Source: Dichetophora obliterata | Taxonomy: Eukaryota > Arthropoda > Insecta > Diptera > Sciomyzidae | Length of the DNA stretch: 64,000 nucleotides | Reading direction: 5' to 3' | Assembly: GCA_963920525.1 (NCBI GenBank) | Contig: OY986438.1 | Coordinates: forward strand, 187,780,388 to 187,844,387 | Shown: positions 46,601-56,525 of the stretch, in pieces | Layout of the letters: every line of letters starts with the position of its first letter | Position numbering within the stretch: position 1 is the first letter of the stretch | Made by a program: the position numbers and the translations under genes | Notes under the pieces: generated by a model | Database searches by the model: none | What the model saw: only the letters and a program-made list of their open reading frames with translations | Told to the model about the DNA's origin: nothing

Positions 46601-47025
46601 CACTTCTTTTTGCCGTTTGCCATTTGCCGAAAGAACTTTTTATTTTTTTAAAGCTTGATTTTTTTTTCAATTGATTTTTGAAAAATACAAATGTACCACT
46701 TTAAATAACACTTTACTTATTGAAGCAGTGTTGAGAAATTAGTTCAAGTGTAAAAGTGCAAAAAGTCGAGTTTGGTAACAATCATATTAATACACAACTT
46801 TACAAACTGGCTTTGAACCCACCATCATATACGCAGCAACACAGGTGTCGTTTCGCGTCTGATACAGTTATATTTTATGGTGCAATCAACTCGAATCGAA
46901 TCAAAAGAATTTCATTAAATTTGTCATGATTTTTCATAAAATGCTGAAAAAAGGGGTAGTTAGCTTAAAAACGTTCTATTGTAAAAACCCAATATTGTCA
47001 CTGATAAGTATCAAATATATTTTCT

Positions 47026-47235
47026 GTGCATACTTTCAGGCTGAACATTCTTAAGAACAGTATGTCTTATAAAAGTACTTTACTGTCACAAAATAATTAC
47101 AGTTTGAGAAATACTGTGTACGGAGCAGCATGCTTGCCTTTTATGTATTAAGATGTGCATACTTTCAGGCTGAACAGTTTGAGAGATATTGAGCACGGAG
47201 CAGCGTTCTTGCCTTTTATATATTAAGATACTTGT
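47026..47235. repeat. Direct repeat ~128 bp in the Helitron-like body
   Basis: GTGCATACTTTCAGGCTGAA occurs at about 47027 and 47154, with GAGCAGC and CTTGCCTTTTATRTATTAAG following in both copies; the first copy has about 50 extra bases. Confidence 0.75.
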
Positions 47236-48045
47236 TGCGCGCCAAGTAAGCTCTTTAAAGGATGAACGGATTCAACAAGCATTTAGGCACAGTTTTTTTA
47301 AAAAGATACGAATTAGCTACAGGATATATAAAAATTTGATTCGACAATGGCGCGTGGCACCTCCTCTATAACTCAAATCGTTTTTGTGGCTTCGCTCTTA
47401 AACTATACACTATAGAACATGGAACCTAGGTTAAATTACTAACTCCATCTTACTAAAAAGACAAGTATGTGTATTTTAAAAGAGGATATGACACCTCCCA
47501 TACAATCTGAATCGATTTTGCGGCTTAACTTTTGAACTATATATTTACAATAGACCATGGAAACTGGGTACAAACCAACCATTTGGTACCCTGACATAAC
47601 TCCAAGTGACGTTATCCCAATTTTTAGTTTTGGGATTATGTCCCTTCATACGCAGTGACAAAAGCCAATTTTTTTACTTGGAATAATGTTACTTTTAAGC
47701 CAAAAAAATTAAAATTGTCCTTGTACGATCTACACGGATAGAAATAATTTACTTTTATTAAGAAAAAAGGGCTTAACTGAATTCTACTAGCAACAAGTAG
47801 AATTTCACTTAACTTAAGTACAAATCGGAAATTTGAGTTTATTGTAACAAGAGTTTTCGAGTTTATTGCAACTCAGTTTTAAAAAAATTGTCCAGTATTT
47901 ATTTGCTTAATCTTAGAAATTATTTTCTTATTGTCAAGTCGAGTAAGTTTGACACTTTCATATACACCCACATATTGCCTTCAGTTGAGAAGCACTTTTG
48001 ATAACAACAATGTTGTTATGTATATTATTTCAAAAACATCTTAAT

Positions 48046-48147
48046 AGTGCAAATAGCTCAGTTAGCTAAAGCTTTAGTTTTTACTCTTGCTTTTTGGAAT
48101 CTTGAGTAGTGGGCTCAAATCCCATTAGAGACATACATTTTTTTTTC
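48046..48147 (+). other. tRNA-like pol III module with T-run
   Basis: Box A-like TAGCTCAGTTAGC (48054-48066), box B-like GGGCTCAAATCCC (48111-48123) and a T9 run at 48138-48146 are in pol III order and spacing. The intervening sequence is T-rich and does not fold as a good cloverleaf, so it is a tRNA-derived module rather than a tRNA gene. Confidence 0.5.
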
Positions 48148-48312
48148 CCCTAATTGTTTTTATTTTTTTTTTTAGTTTGTTCTTTTTTTAGTGATTTCGT
48201 TCCGATTTTTTGCATTAATTTCTTATAAAAGCAAAGCGGACGCGTTAATTTTGTTACTCTGTGCTCGTACGTTTATTCCTAATGAAGCCAATTAAGCGAC
48301 GATTAGTTAACA

Positions 48313-48382
48313 AATGCAATGGTCGAATGGGTAAGCCCATTCAATCACACTCACGCTGCCGAGGTTCAAGTTCCGCATTCAA
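48313..48382 (+). other. tRNA-like module (Ser/Leu-like)
   Basis: TGGTCGAATGGGTAAGCCC resembles the D-arm of class II tRNAs (GGCCGAGTGGTTAAGGC type) and GAGGTTCAAGTTCC (48361-48374) is a good box B. Acceptor pairing is poor. Probably a tRNA pseudogene captured in the element. Confidence 0.45.
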
Positions 48383-48526
48383 TTTAATTTAATGTTAATT
48401 AATACACATTGAAATCTGTTAGCTAAATTTATATTGTGATTAAACACAACTTGCGCTTGATTTCTCAGCCACTTCAAAATTACACTATATTTCAGCTGAA
48501 AAATTGGTTCTGAATACACCAATTAT

Positions 48527-48790
48527 TGCGGCTTGATATAAGTAATTTGTTAATGGAATATTTATAAATTTTGATTTTGCAGAAAACATCGGCTTGAAAT
48601 TAAGAGAATTTCGAATGGAATATTTATTTTAATATCGCAGAAAATAATGGCTTGATTGAGGCGATATTTTTAGGAATGAGAATTTCGATTACTCAGCAAA
48701 TACCCGCTTGATTTAAGAAGATTTTGACTAGAATATTTATTTTGATGCTTCAGAATATAATTTACTTGATTTAAGCTTATTTTCGCTGTG
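48527..48790 (+). repeat. 59-bp tandem repeat, about 4.5 units
   Basis: CTTGAWTTAAG is repeated at about 48534, 48593, 48652, 48711 and 48770, i.e. every 59 bases, with GGAATATTTATTTT and CAGAAAATA parts conserved between units. Confidence 0.8.
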
Positions 48791-48854
48791 CGCTATCTGC
48801 GGCTGCGATTTTCTAAATCCCCTCTGAATATGAGAATATTTTTCTATCCGTGTA

Positions 48855-50799
48855 CACTGAACCAAAAAGGTACATTATATTAATGAAAACGTGCATTAAT
48901 TTCAATGAATTATTCATTGATTTTGGTCCAATGAACTGTGGTCATTGATTTCAATGAATTTTCTTCATAATTTAATGAATAGTTCATTAAACTTAGTGAT
49001 TTTCAACGAATGGTTCCTTGAATATCAATGTACACTTCATTGAATTCAATGAACACGTTCATTAAAAAATGCCAAAAGTAATGATTTTTTCATTGAATTT
49101 AATGACAAGTTCATTTAATTCAATGTAAAGTTCATTGAACTCAATGTAAAGTTCATTGAATTCAATGTATAGTTCATTGAATTCTATGTATAGTTCATTG
49201 AATTTAATGTATAGTTCATTGAATTTAATATTTATTTCATTGATTTTAATGTATTAAGTTCATTGAATTTGATGTATTTATTTTATTGGATTCAATGTAC
49301 AGTTCATTAAATTTGATGTATTCAGTTCATTGGAATGAATGATCTATACATTAAATTCAACGAATTATTTGTTAATCCCTCTCTAAACATTTTTAAAATA
49401 AGGAAATAATTACAATTTCAATAATATTTTTTATTTTAAAGAGTTAATTAATATACAAATTTTCGGAGATTTATAATAGTTTTTAAATTTATAAAAATAT
49501 ACGGCAATAAACTTCCACAGGAGAGTGAATGCCGCAGGATATTTTAATTGAAACAATTGAAAAATTTTAAAACACACATCTACGGCTCTAATAAAACTAG
49601 CAAATTGAAATTTTACACCATCCATGAATGAGGAATGAGGAGAAGTTCTTCTCTCCAACAGCAAGGATTAATGGTTGAATATTTTCGCCTTTATTTTTGG
49701 TTGAATATTTTCGCCTGGTTGAATATTTTTGACTTCCTGGATGCTGCTTCCAACAAAAACGAATGCCTCATGGGAACTGGTAATTGTATGCTTTAGGAAA
49801 GTTTTTATTCCAAAGTTGTCCTTACTGCATACTTTTTGAGTGGGCACCAAATACCCATGAAGGCTCCAAAGAAGTTTCATAGCAGTACTGTCTGGAAAGA
49901 TATTAATTGAAAAAATAACTATTTATTTATTTAGCTTCGAGAAAAATTAAGCTTACCACTGTAGTTAGTGAAATCTTCAATTTCTGCCAACTTTGCCCGC
50001 ATAGCTTTATCTTTTATGTGGTTTTCATCCTTTAAAAATGTAAATATTTTTTGAAAATGATGGCAGCAGCCACTTAAAATGCCAGGTTTATTTCCTATTA
50101 TTTACTAATACTAATAGTTATTCAGCAGATTTAAATTTTCTTTTACATTCAAAGCACAACATTTTCTTCACTTTTAATTTAATTTATTATCACCTTTTAT
50201 CTAAAATTTACACACACAATTGCCACAAGTCTTCACAACTTCGCGTTTCACTTCAAACAAAATTGGGAAGGGAATAAATTAGTATACATTAAATTTAATG
50301 AACTGAATTCATTGAATTCAATGAACTATACATTGAATTTAATGAATTATACATTGAATTTAATGAAATATACATTGAATTTAATTAACTATACATTGAA
50401 ATCAATGAACAATCCATTGAATTCAATGAACTATACATTGAATTCAATGACCTATACATTGAATTTAATGAACTATACTTTGCATTTAATGACCTAAACA
50501 TTGAATTCAATGAACTGTTCATTAAAAACCAATGTATGGTTCGTTAAAATTTAATTTACAACTGGAATCAATGTACTTTTCATTGATATCAATGAAAAGT
50601 CCATTAAAATAATGAAAACAAATCACTGATATTTATTTAGACATTTTTAGTGAATATAACTTCATTGATTTCAATGAACAGTACGTTAAAAACTATGAGC
50701 AATTCATTTAAATTCAATGATTTTTTCATTAAAATCAATGATTTTTTCATTAAAATCAATGAATTAATTTTAACGTTCATTAAATTTGTTTTTTCTGTG
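48855..50799. mobile_element. Foldback element with 21-bp-unit arms and an intron-bearing gene fragment
   Basis: The ends CACTGAACCAAAAA and CACAGAAAAAA (complement) are flanked by TA (48853-48854; 50800-50801). The left arm (48880-49380) carries a 21-bp unit reading TTCATTGAATTCAATGTATAG; the right arm (50282-50785) carries CATTGAATTCAATGAACTATA, its reverse complement, so the arms are inverted even though the core word is itself palindromic. The centre (49385-50270) holds a minus-strand coding fragment with a clean intron. Word-array arms resemble Drosophila FB in design only. Confidence 0.85.
49431..50100 (-). pseudogene. Unrecognised spliced coding fragment inside the foldback element
   Basis: On the minus strand an exon (about 50100-49957) reads NKPGILSGCCHHFQKIFTFL and on to AKLAEIEDFTNYS, then GTAAGC; a 65-nt intron (49892-49956) ends in TTTCCAG; the next exon continues in frame with DSTAMKLLWSLHGYLVPTQK and VCSKDNFGIKTFLKHTITSS to about 49674. 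A further frame at 49431-49664 may be a frameshifted continuation. I do not recognise the family. It could be the remains of the element's own protein or a captured host gene piece. No start codon or full domain was seen. Confidence 0.5.
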
Positions 50800-50801
50800 T
50801 A

Positions 50802-51620
50802 TGTTTTAAGAGTTATGACGACGAAAAAATTCCAAATTTTTAATTTCTAGTCCAGGTCACTATTACACGGGCGACAATATGAACTGCAATATTGTATAGT
50901 GTTTCAAGCAACTCGTAACCAATAAGGTGATATCAGCGTCAAATTTCTCTTCTTCTTCCTGAATCTGAACTGTGAATGAAATTCCGTTATTGATTTTCTA
51001 ATTCCTGGGTCTCTGCGAAAATAAGGCAGTGTATTTGTTTTTGTACTTGTTGTAATGTTGCTATTACCTTATAACCCTTGCTACGAAAAAATCCTACTTA
51101 GGTAAAAAATTTATAAAACAAAAAAAAAACTGAGGAGAAAAGTATGAGGAGAGTGATGGATCAGTAGGAATTGGGAATATCTTCATCCAAGGGCGCCCGC
51201 AGGTCCAAAATGCTTGCCTCCCTAGGCAGTGAAAATTTTTTACATATCTTCATATTATATCAATAAAAAATCAATAAAAGTAAGTTTAAATACAAAAATT
51301 TTAAGAGAGAAGAAAAAAATTTCTAAATTGTAAGTTGAGATTAAACTGCGTTTTGATAACTTCATTAATAAAAACGACGTTTTTAGTTATAGAAGTGCAA
51401 AATTTTGCGAAACATGTATTTTGATAAGGTGCATCATAATCAATCAAAAATTCGATTTTGAATTTTTTGTAAAGTACGGTTTTTTAATTTCATATGACGA
51501 TATGTTCATTATGTATTTACTATATTTTGAAGGGAATACAAAAATACTTTTTAAGGATAATTTATAAATTAAGCTGAACTAAGCCATTCATTTATAAATA
51601 GTATGTTGTACCCATTGCTT
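50802..51620. other. Spacer, nothing recognised
   Basis: No exon or element boundary was seen. A short A-run lies at 51120-51129. Confidence 0.35.
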
Positions 51621-51622
51621 TA

Positions 51623-51828
51623 AGGCTATGTTCATATCAAGCCTTTTTGTCGCGATTGCGACACTGCTCTCACGTTTTTTTTCGCAGAAGCGGCTGAAAA
51701 ATACTAAATTTTGTATGTATTTTAATGCATTCATTTATTTTAAATTCAGTATTTTCAGCCGCGTTTGCGAAAAAAAATTTAAAGCGGTGTCGCAAACGTA
51801 ACAAAAACGCGTAATATGAACACTGCCT
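51623..51828. mobile_element. 206-bp hairpin MITE (GGCAGTGTTCATAT ends)
   Basis: Inverted arms of about 90 bp share AGGCWRTGTTCATAT, TTGCGACACYGC, TTTTTTTTCGCA and GCGGCTGAAAAATACT. The centre is short. The arms are well matched, so it folds into one long hairpin. The target duplication is not clear. Confidence 0.8.
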
Positions 51829-51879
51829 AATAAGTAACGATACCATTTCATTTACCCTTATTTCACAAGTTTTCAATAC

Positions 51880-52290
51880 GTATTCTTAAATTAAAAGAAT
51901 TTTTGTACGAATTTTATCCGTAATTTTCAGTCACGAATAGAATTCATATAATGGACGAAGTTTGGTACGCATTTCGAATACATGGTGTATTGTACGAATA
52001 CATTTACGAATGATCCCAATACCTAGTTACGAAAAACCTTCTGTTCAGCTGGGGTTTGAACCGCGGTTCTTTAATTTATGGGCCACGTCTCTTTCAGTAA
52101 GCTACGGCCACCTTGCTGTCACACATTTCCTTATATTCGGTAATTGTTCGACAAACCAGTCTGAACGATTTCAGTTGTAAATTTTTTACGAATTATGAGT
52201 ACGGTCAACCTACGAATGAATTTTTTAGTAAATATTACGAATTTAATGAAAGAAATTACGAAGGTATTCCTACGAGAAATTGACAAATGT
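51880..52290. repeat. TACGAAT word array with a tRNA-like module
   Basis: The word TACGAA(T) or close variants occurs more than a dozen times on the + strand, including GTACGAATTTT, CATTTACGAATGAT, AAATTACGAAGG and TTACGAATTTAATG. A minus-strand tRNA-like module lies in the middle. I could not find matching terminal inverted repeats, so its class is open. Confidence 0.6.
52044..52122 (-). other. tRNA-like module inside the TACGAAT array
   Basis: On the minus strand a box A-like TGGCCGTAGCTTACTGAAAG is followed by a box B GGTTCAAACCCC (52051-52062). The spacing of about 40 bases between them is normal for tRNA promoters. Poor acceptor pairing argues against a working tRNA. Confidence 0.5.
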
Positions 52291-52299
52291 TAAGGAATG

Positions 52300-52888
52300 A
52301 TATTTCTTATTAGTCGAAGATAATTCTTCATAGCAACAGATAGCAATGGCCATTTAAGTCAATAACGGATATAAACTTTGACGATAAGCAAAATTATGTT
52401 TTAAAGCCATTGTAAACAAACAAAAGACATAGTAAATAAATTTAATAAAAAATATTAATGTTTTCCAAAAAGTCGGCTTGTTTGCTATCATAAAGATGAT
52501 CCAATTTGGATTTATATATTAGTTTCTCCTAAACTTAATAAAATGGCAAACCATTCTGCAGCATTTATATTTAAGAAAGTTACAGCAATCTATGTGGGAG
52601 CAAAGCTTCTAATTCAAAAGCGAAAGAAAAATTTAGAAAATTTAATAATAAAGGCCAATTTTGGATCAAGGACTAAATTTTTAAGAAATCTTGTCTCATA
52701 TTAAGCAAACGATTTTACATTAGAATTTGTTATAGTCAAAAGTTTTTTTATGTAATAAACGTAAATAAGAAACTCGATTTGAAACAACCATTTTTTACTT
52801 CTTCAAATTCACGTTATTTAGCGACACCCACTCAGTTTGAGAATTTTCTGGAGTTTTTTCACGTCACGTGCTTATATTAAACCAGGAA
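52300..52888. other. AT-rich spacer, nothing recognised
   Basis: No exon or repeat boundary was seen. Confidence 0.35.
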
Positions 52889-52894
52889 TACGAG

Positions 52895-53644
52895 CAGAGC
52901 TGCCAGGTTTTTTATTAAACATCGGGATTTTAAAAAAAAAAATAGGGACATAAGAAAAAAAATCGGGACAGAGACTCAATCGTCCAGTACGCTTAGAATA
53001 ACAAAAAAAACTTTAAATACGTTTACTGAAAATCGATTTTTTTTTCGAGTTGTATGTAACTTTAAAAAAGAAATTTTATATTTTAAACAAAATTTAGTGA
53101 CAGAGAACTCAAATAAATGAATATAGAAACAAAATAAACTTATATTTTTGCTGACCCATATTAATATCTGAAAATTCAAAATTTGTATTTTATAATGTAT
53201 TTTAAATAATGCACTTATTGTTTTTTTCGTTTTGTTTTCTTTCGTTCATGCTATGTTTGATTGCTAGAAAAGGATGGGATATGTTGAACTTAACGAACAT
53301 CGTGGGTGAAAATGAGCAAAGCAAAATTAACAATATCCACAAAGAATGATGTTATTGTTTCATTCGTTCCCTTTTTCTTTATTTCACGCACTGTTCGGTT
53401 GCTTGAAAAGTATGCGATTCGGTGCACTTAATTAGTGGCGTACAAAAAAATCTGTACAAATTTAGTCATGAAGAAATAAAAATGTAGCAAGTATTTTTAA
53501 AAAATAGTGAAAATATTACAAAATAAATTTGTTTTTCAAGAAATCGGGACATTTGGCGTCCCGCGTGAGGTCTTCGCGGGACGCACATTTTTAGGCGGAA
53601 AATCGGGACAACCCGCGTAGAGATCGGGACCTGGCAGCCCTAGT
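52895..53644. mobile_element. 750-bp element filled with ATCGGGACA words, TACGAG duplication
   Basis: TACGAG at 52889-52894 and 53645-53650 flanks inverted ends carrying RGCTGCCAGG. Just inside, AATCGGGACA or variants (ATAGGGACA, GGGACGC, GATCGGGACC) occur about eight times clustered at the two ends; the right end also has GGCGTCCCGCG and CGCGGGACGC. The middle is AT-rich and non-coding. A 6-bp or longer duplication suggests a hAT-like or unknown superfamily. Confidence 0.7.
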
Positions 53645-53869
53645 TACGAGTCAAGCCTTGCGAGACGTTCTGGAATATGTTAAGAAAATTTATGAAACCC
53701 AATGGTCAAATTTGATAATTTATCTATATATATTACTAAATTGGAAATCTTATTATTATAATTTTTTTCTATTTAATATTATTATCATAAATATAATAAT
53801 TTCTTCTTGAATATAAAACCTTTAAAGCCGGAGCGTTAATTTTATAAAAGTATGACTATATTAGCGCCG

Positions 53870-54075
53870 ATTTTATAAAATTACAGTGTTTTTCTTTTAG
53901 TGACCCGCCCTTTGAAAAATTCCGCCTACTTTCTTGATTGTGTTTTGTTATAATTCTACCTAATCTTGCACCGAATTTCAGTAACCTAGTGTCAATATTA
54001 TTCGAGTTACAGCGTTTTTCTATCATTGCCACGCCCCTTTGCCGAATACCGACCACTTTTTACGGGCACCTTCGC
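53870..54075 (+). repeat. Two ~128-bp units of a CACGCCC repeat
   Basis: TTACAGTGTTTTTCTTTTAG and TTACAGCGTTTTTCTATCAT start two units about 128 bases apart, each followed by a CCGCCC/CACGCCC motif. The motif GCCACGCCCC also occurs in the Helitron at 62870. Confidence 0.65.
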
Positions 54076-54494
54076 GTCCAATGTCTTTATCTGTTGACAA
54101 AAAATTGCGGCAATCCTAAAATTAGGATTTAGATTAGGTGGCTATTCAACTTATTTTAAAACTGAAAAAATCTAGATTTTTTGGGTTGCTTTTTCGAATT
54201 AACAACGCGAATAATAAATAAAATAAATAAAAAAATTCATAGGAATTATGTATTTACATTAATGGTATTCACTACATTTGCTATGTCCTCTCGAGGGCGC
54301 TTTATTTAATTTAATGTGACGTCTTATAGCCTATGACCAGTAGACGTTCAAAACTCTTCTAATGTGTAACAGTGGTTTTATCTAATGGCTGAGGTCAGCT
54401 AAGCCGTGCCAGGATTGAATGAAAGATCCTCAAACTGTCATGATATGAGGACGCAGTCAGCTTTATTTCGAATTAAAATCTTAAACTTTAGTAT

Positions 54495-55025
54495 TCATTA
54501 GCTTCAGAATCGGTATTCGGTAAGCGGTAAGCGGTGATTCGGTAATCGGTATGTACAGATTCGGTAATCGGTGCTTTAGTAATCGGTGCTTTAGTAATCG
54601 GTGCTTTAGTAATCGGTGCTTCGGTAATCGGTATGCGATGCTTCGGTAATCGGAATGCGGTACTTCGGTAATCGGTATGCGATGCTTTGGTAATCGGTAT
54701 TCGATGATTCGGCAGTCGGAATGCGGTGCTTCGGTAATCGGTATGCGATGCTTCGGTAATCGGTATGCGGTGCTTTGGTAATCAGTATTCGGTAATCGGT
54801 GTTTCGGTAATCGGTGTTTCGGTAAACGGTATGCGATGCTTCGGTAATCGGTATGCGATGCTTTGGCAATCGGTATTCGGTGATTCGGTAATCGGAATGC
54901 GGTGCTTCAGCAATCGGTATGCGATGCTTCGGTAATCGGTATGCTGTATGGGGTTGCGGTATGCGAAATTCGGTACTTCGGTAATAGTAATCGGTAGTCG
55001 ATGCTACGGTAATTGGTAAGCGATT
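54495..55025. repeat. 22-bp minisatellite, about 23 units
   Basis: The unit CTTCGGTAATCGGTATGCGATG repeats from 54495 to 55025 with point variants (GGAATGCGG, ATTCGGTG). Since 22 is not a multiple of three, a minus-strand frame through it (54606-55112) reads a 22-residue periodic peptide using all three phases. I treat this frame as a by-product. Confidence 0.85.
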
Positions 55026-55064
55026 CCTCGACAAAGCAAAAACCAAGAAAGTAATTTGAGAGTT

Positions 55065-55190
55065 GACTTTGGTTAATGCGAACCAGGGGTGGTTCGCTCC
55101 AAAGTAAAGCACACCAGAATCGAGAGGGGCCGAGTCTGGTAGATGCGAACGAGAACTGATTTGCTCCAGAGAAAAGCACGCCTCATTTGT
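55065..55190. repeat. Two ~67-bp direct repeats beside the minisatellite
   Basis: ATGCGAAC followed by TTYGCTCCARAG and AAAGCACRCC occurs at about 55076-55113 and 55143-55182. Confidence 0.7.
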
Positions 55191-55194
55191 GAAA

Positions 55195-55940
55195 TTATGA
55201 TAAAATGTTTAGAAGTGAGAATGAAACAGATCAACATTCATATATTTACCGCTCAAACACATATACCGCTCTTCTGCTTTGCCGTAGTCGGGTAAAAAAT
55301 AGCTTAATGCTTCAAAATAATTGTATGGACAGCGCTGCTACATATAAGTTTTATAAGTACATTTAAAAAATACTCAAAAGCACATCATCCTTAAATTAAG
55401 TTTAGTGCGTAGTTAAATTAAATTTGCTTCACCTCAATTTAATTTTGTTTTACTTTAATTTAAGGAGTTTTGCATTTAAATCACATGCCAAAGTCCTTTC
55501 ATATATGAAATAAAGTACATTATAATTAAATTTAATACATTTACCATAAATGTTCGTTTAAGAGGAATCTCCATAAAGAGCCCCTTTGATTTTTTGACTC
55601 AGTGCACAGGTTAAGAAAGATTCATTGCTTCAAAAAGAGGACATTGCATATAAACATATCAGCTAACAATAAATGTATAAAGTTCAATAAGCGCTACGAT
55701 CATCAAGTGTGACCCACAGTACTTCCAGTTGCCATCACTTCGTCAGTTTTAATTAAAATAAAACCATACTCATCAATTAACAGCGACCACCTAACTAGCA
55801 AGTGACAAATGCATGAGTCGAGTAATGTTTCGAAAAACTTTCCTTAGAATCATTGCTTTAGCCAGCTCCAACATCAAGTGTGATTCAACGTTTGCTTGCC
55901 AGCGTAAGCAAAGTTTGTATATTTGGTACCAGTCATTGAG
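55195..55940. other. AT-rich spacer, nothing recognised
   Basis: TTAATTTAA-type words cluster at 55390-55470; ATCAAGTGTGA occurs twice (55705, 55873). No gene was seen. Confidence 0.35.
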
Positions 55941-56480
55941 TTTATGTTAGCATTTTTCCAACAATAATGTTAAAAAATATTAATATTAAGTTTTTTGTTT
56001 CTCCATACTTATGTGTATAAAATAAACAAATGTATGAATACATATGAAAAAAAGGAACCAGTCCATATTTATTTCAAAAGAAAAAAGAGGATTTGTAACT
56101 CTAAAACCCCCTTATCAGCGGAGTTGGCAGTTCTGTTGAAAATAAAGGGTGTTTTTTATAGAGTGATACAAGTTTAAATCATAATAAAACATAGTAATGT
56201 ATTTTTATGTTTTATGTTAGCATTTTTCCAACAATAATGTTAAAAAATATTAATATTAAGTTTTTGTTTCTCCATACTTATGTGTATAAAATAAACAAAT
56301 GTATGAATACATATGAAAAAAAAAGGAACCAGTCCATATTTATTTCAAAAGAAAAAAGAGGATTTGTAACTCTAAAACCCCCTTATCAGCGGAGTTGGCA
56401 GTTCTGTTGAAAATAAAGGGTGTTTTTTATAGAGTAATACAAGTTTAAATCATAATAAAACATAGTAATGTATTTTAAAT
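55941..56480. repeat. 270-bp tandem duplication including the mariner 3' end
   Basis: 55941-56210 and 56211-56480 are nearly identical (TTTATGTTAGCATTTTTCCA start; GGAACCAGTCCATATTTATT; GCGGAGTTGGCAGTTCTGTT). Each holds one copy of the mariner terminal repeat (56145 and 56416) plus about 200 bp of flanking DNA. The very low divergence implies a recent event. Confidence 0.9.
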
Positions 56481-56525
56481 ATCAATAAAACGAGCTTTAT
56501 TAGATAGAAAATTTTATGATATTAA

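Larger units (their letters stand above)
47733..48852. mobile_element. TA-flanked element (CACGGATAGAAA ends) with two tRNA-like modules
   Basis: CACGGATAGAAATAATTT at 47733 and its complement (AATATTTTTCTATCCGTG, ending 48852) are flanked by TA (47731-47732; 48853-48854). Left half: TTAACTTAAG words and two tRNA-like modules. Right half: a 59-bp tandem repeat. No protein-coding frame. Its right TA is also the left TA of the next element. Confidence 0.75.

Noticed and set aside
50312..50497. A + strand frame with a regular seven-residue repeat (MNYTLNL type)
   Set aside because: It is the translation of the 21-bp word array in one arm of a foldback element; the other arm does the same in reverse.
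48880..50785. CRISPR-like regular repeats
   Set aside because: The units are contiguous and palindromic, with no unique spacers, in an insect genome.
54606..55112. A 168-residue minus-strand frame with periodic sequence
   Set aside because: It follows the 22-bp minisatellite exactly, has no domain and would change with every unit indel.
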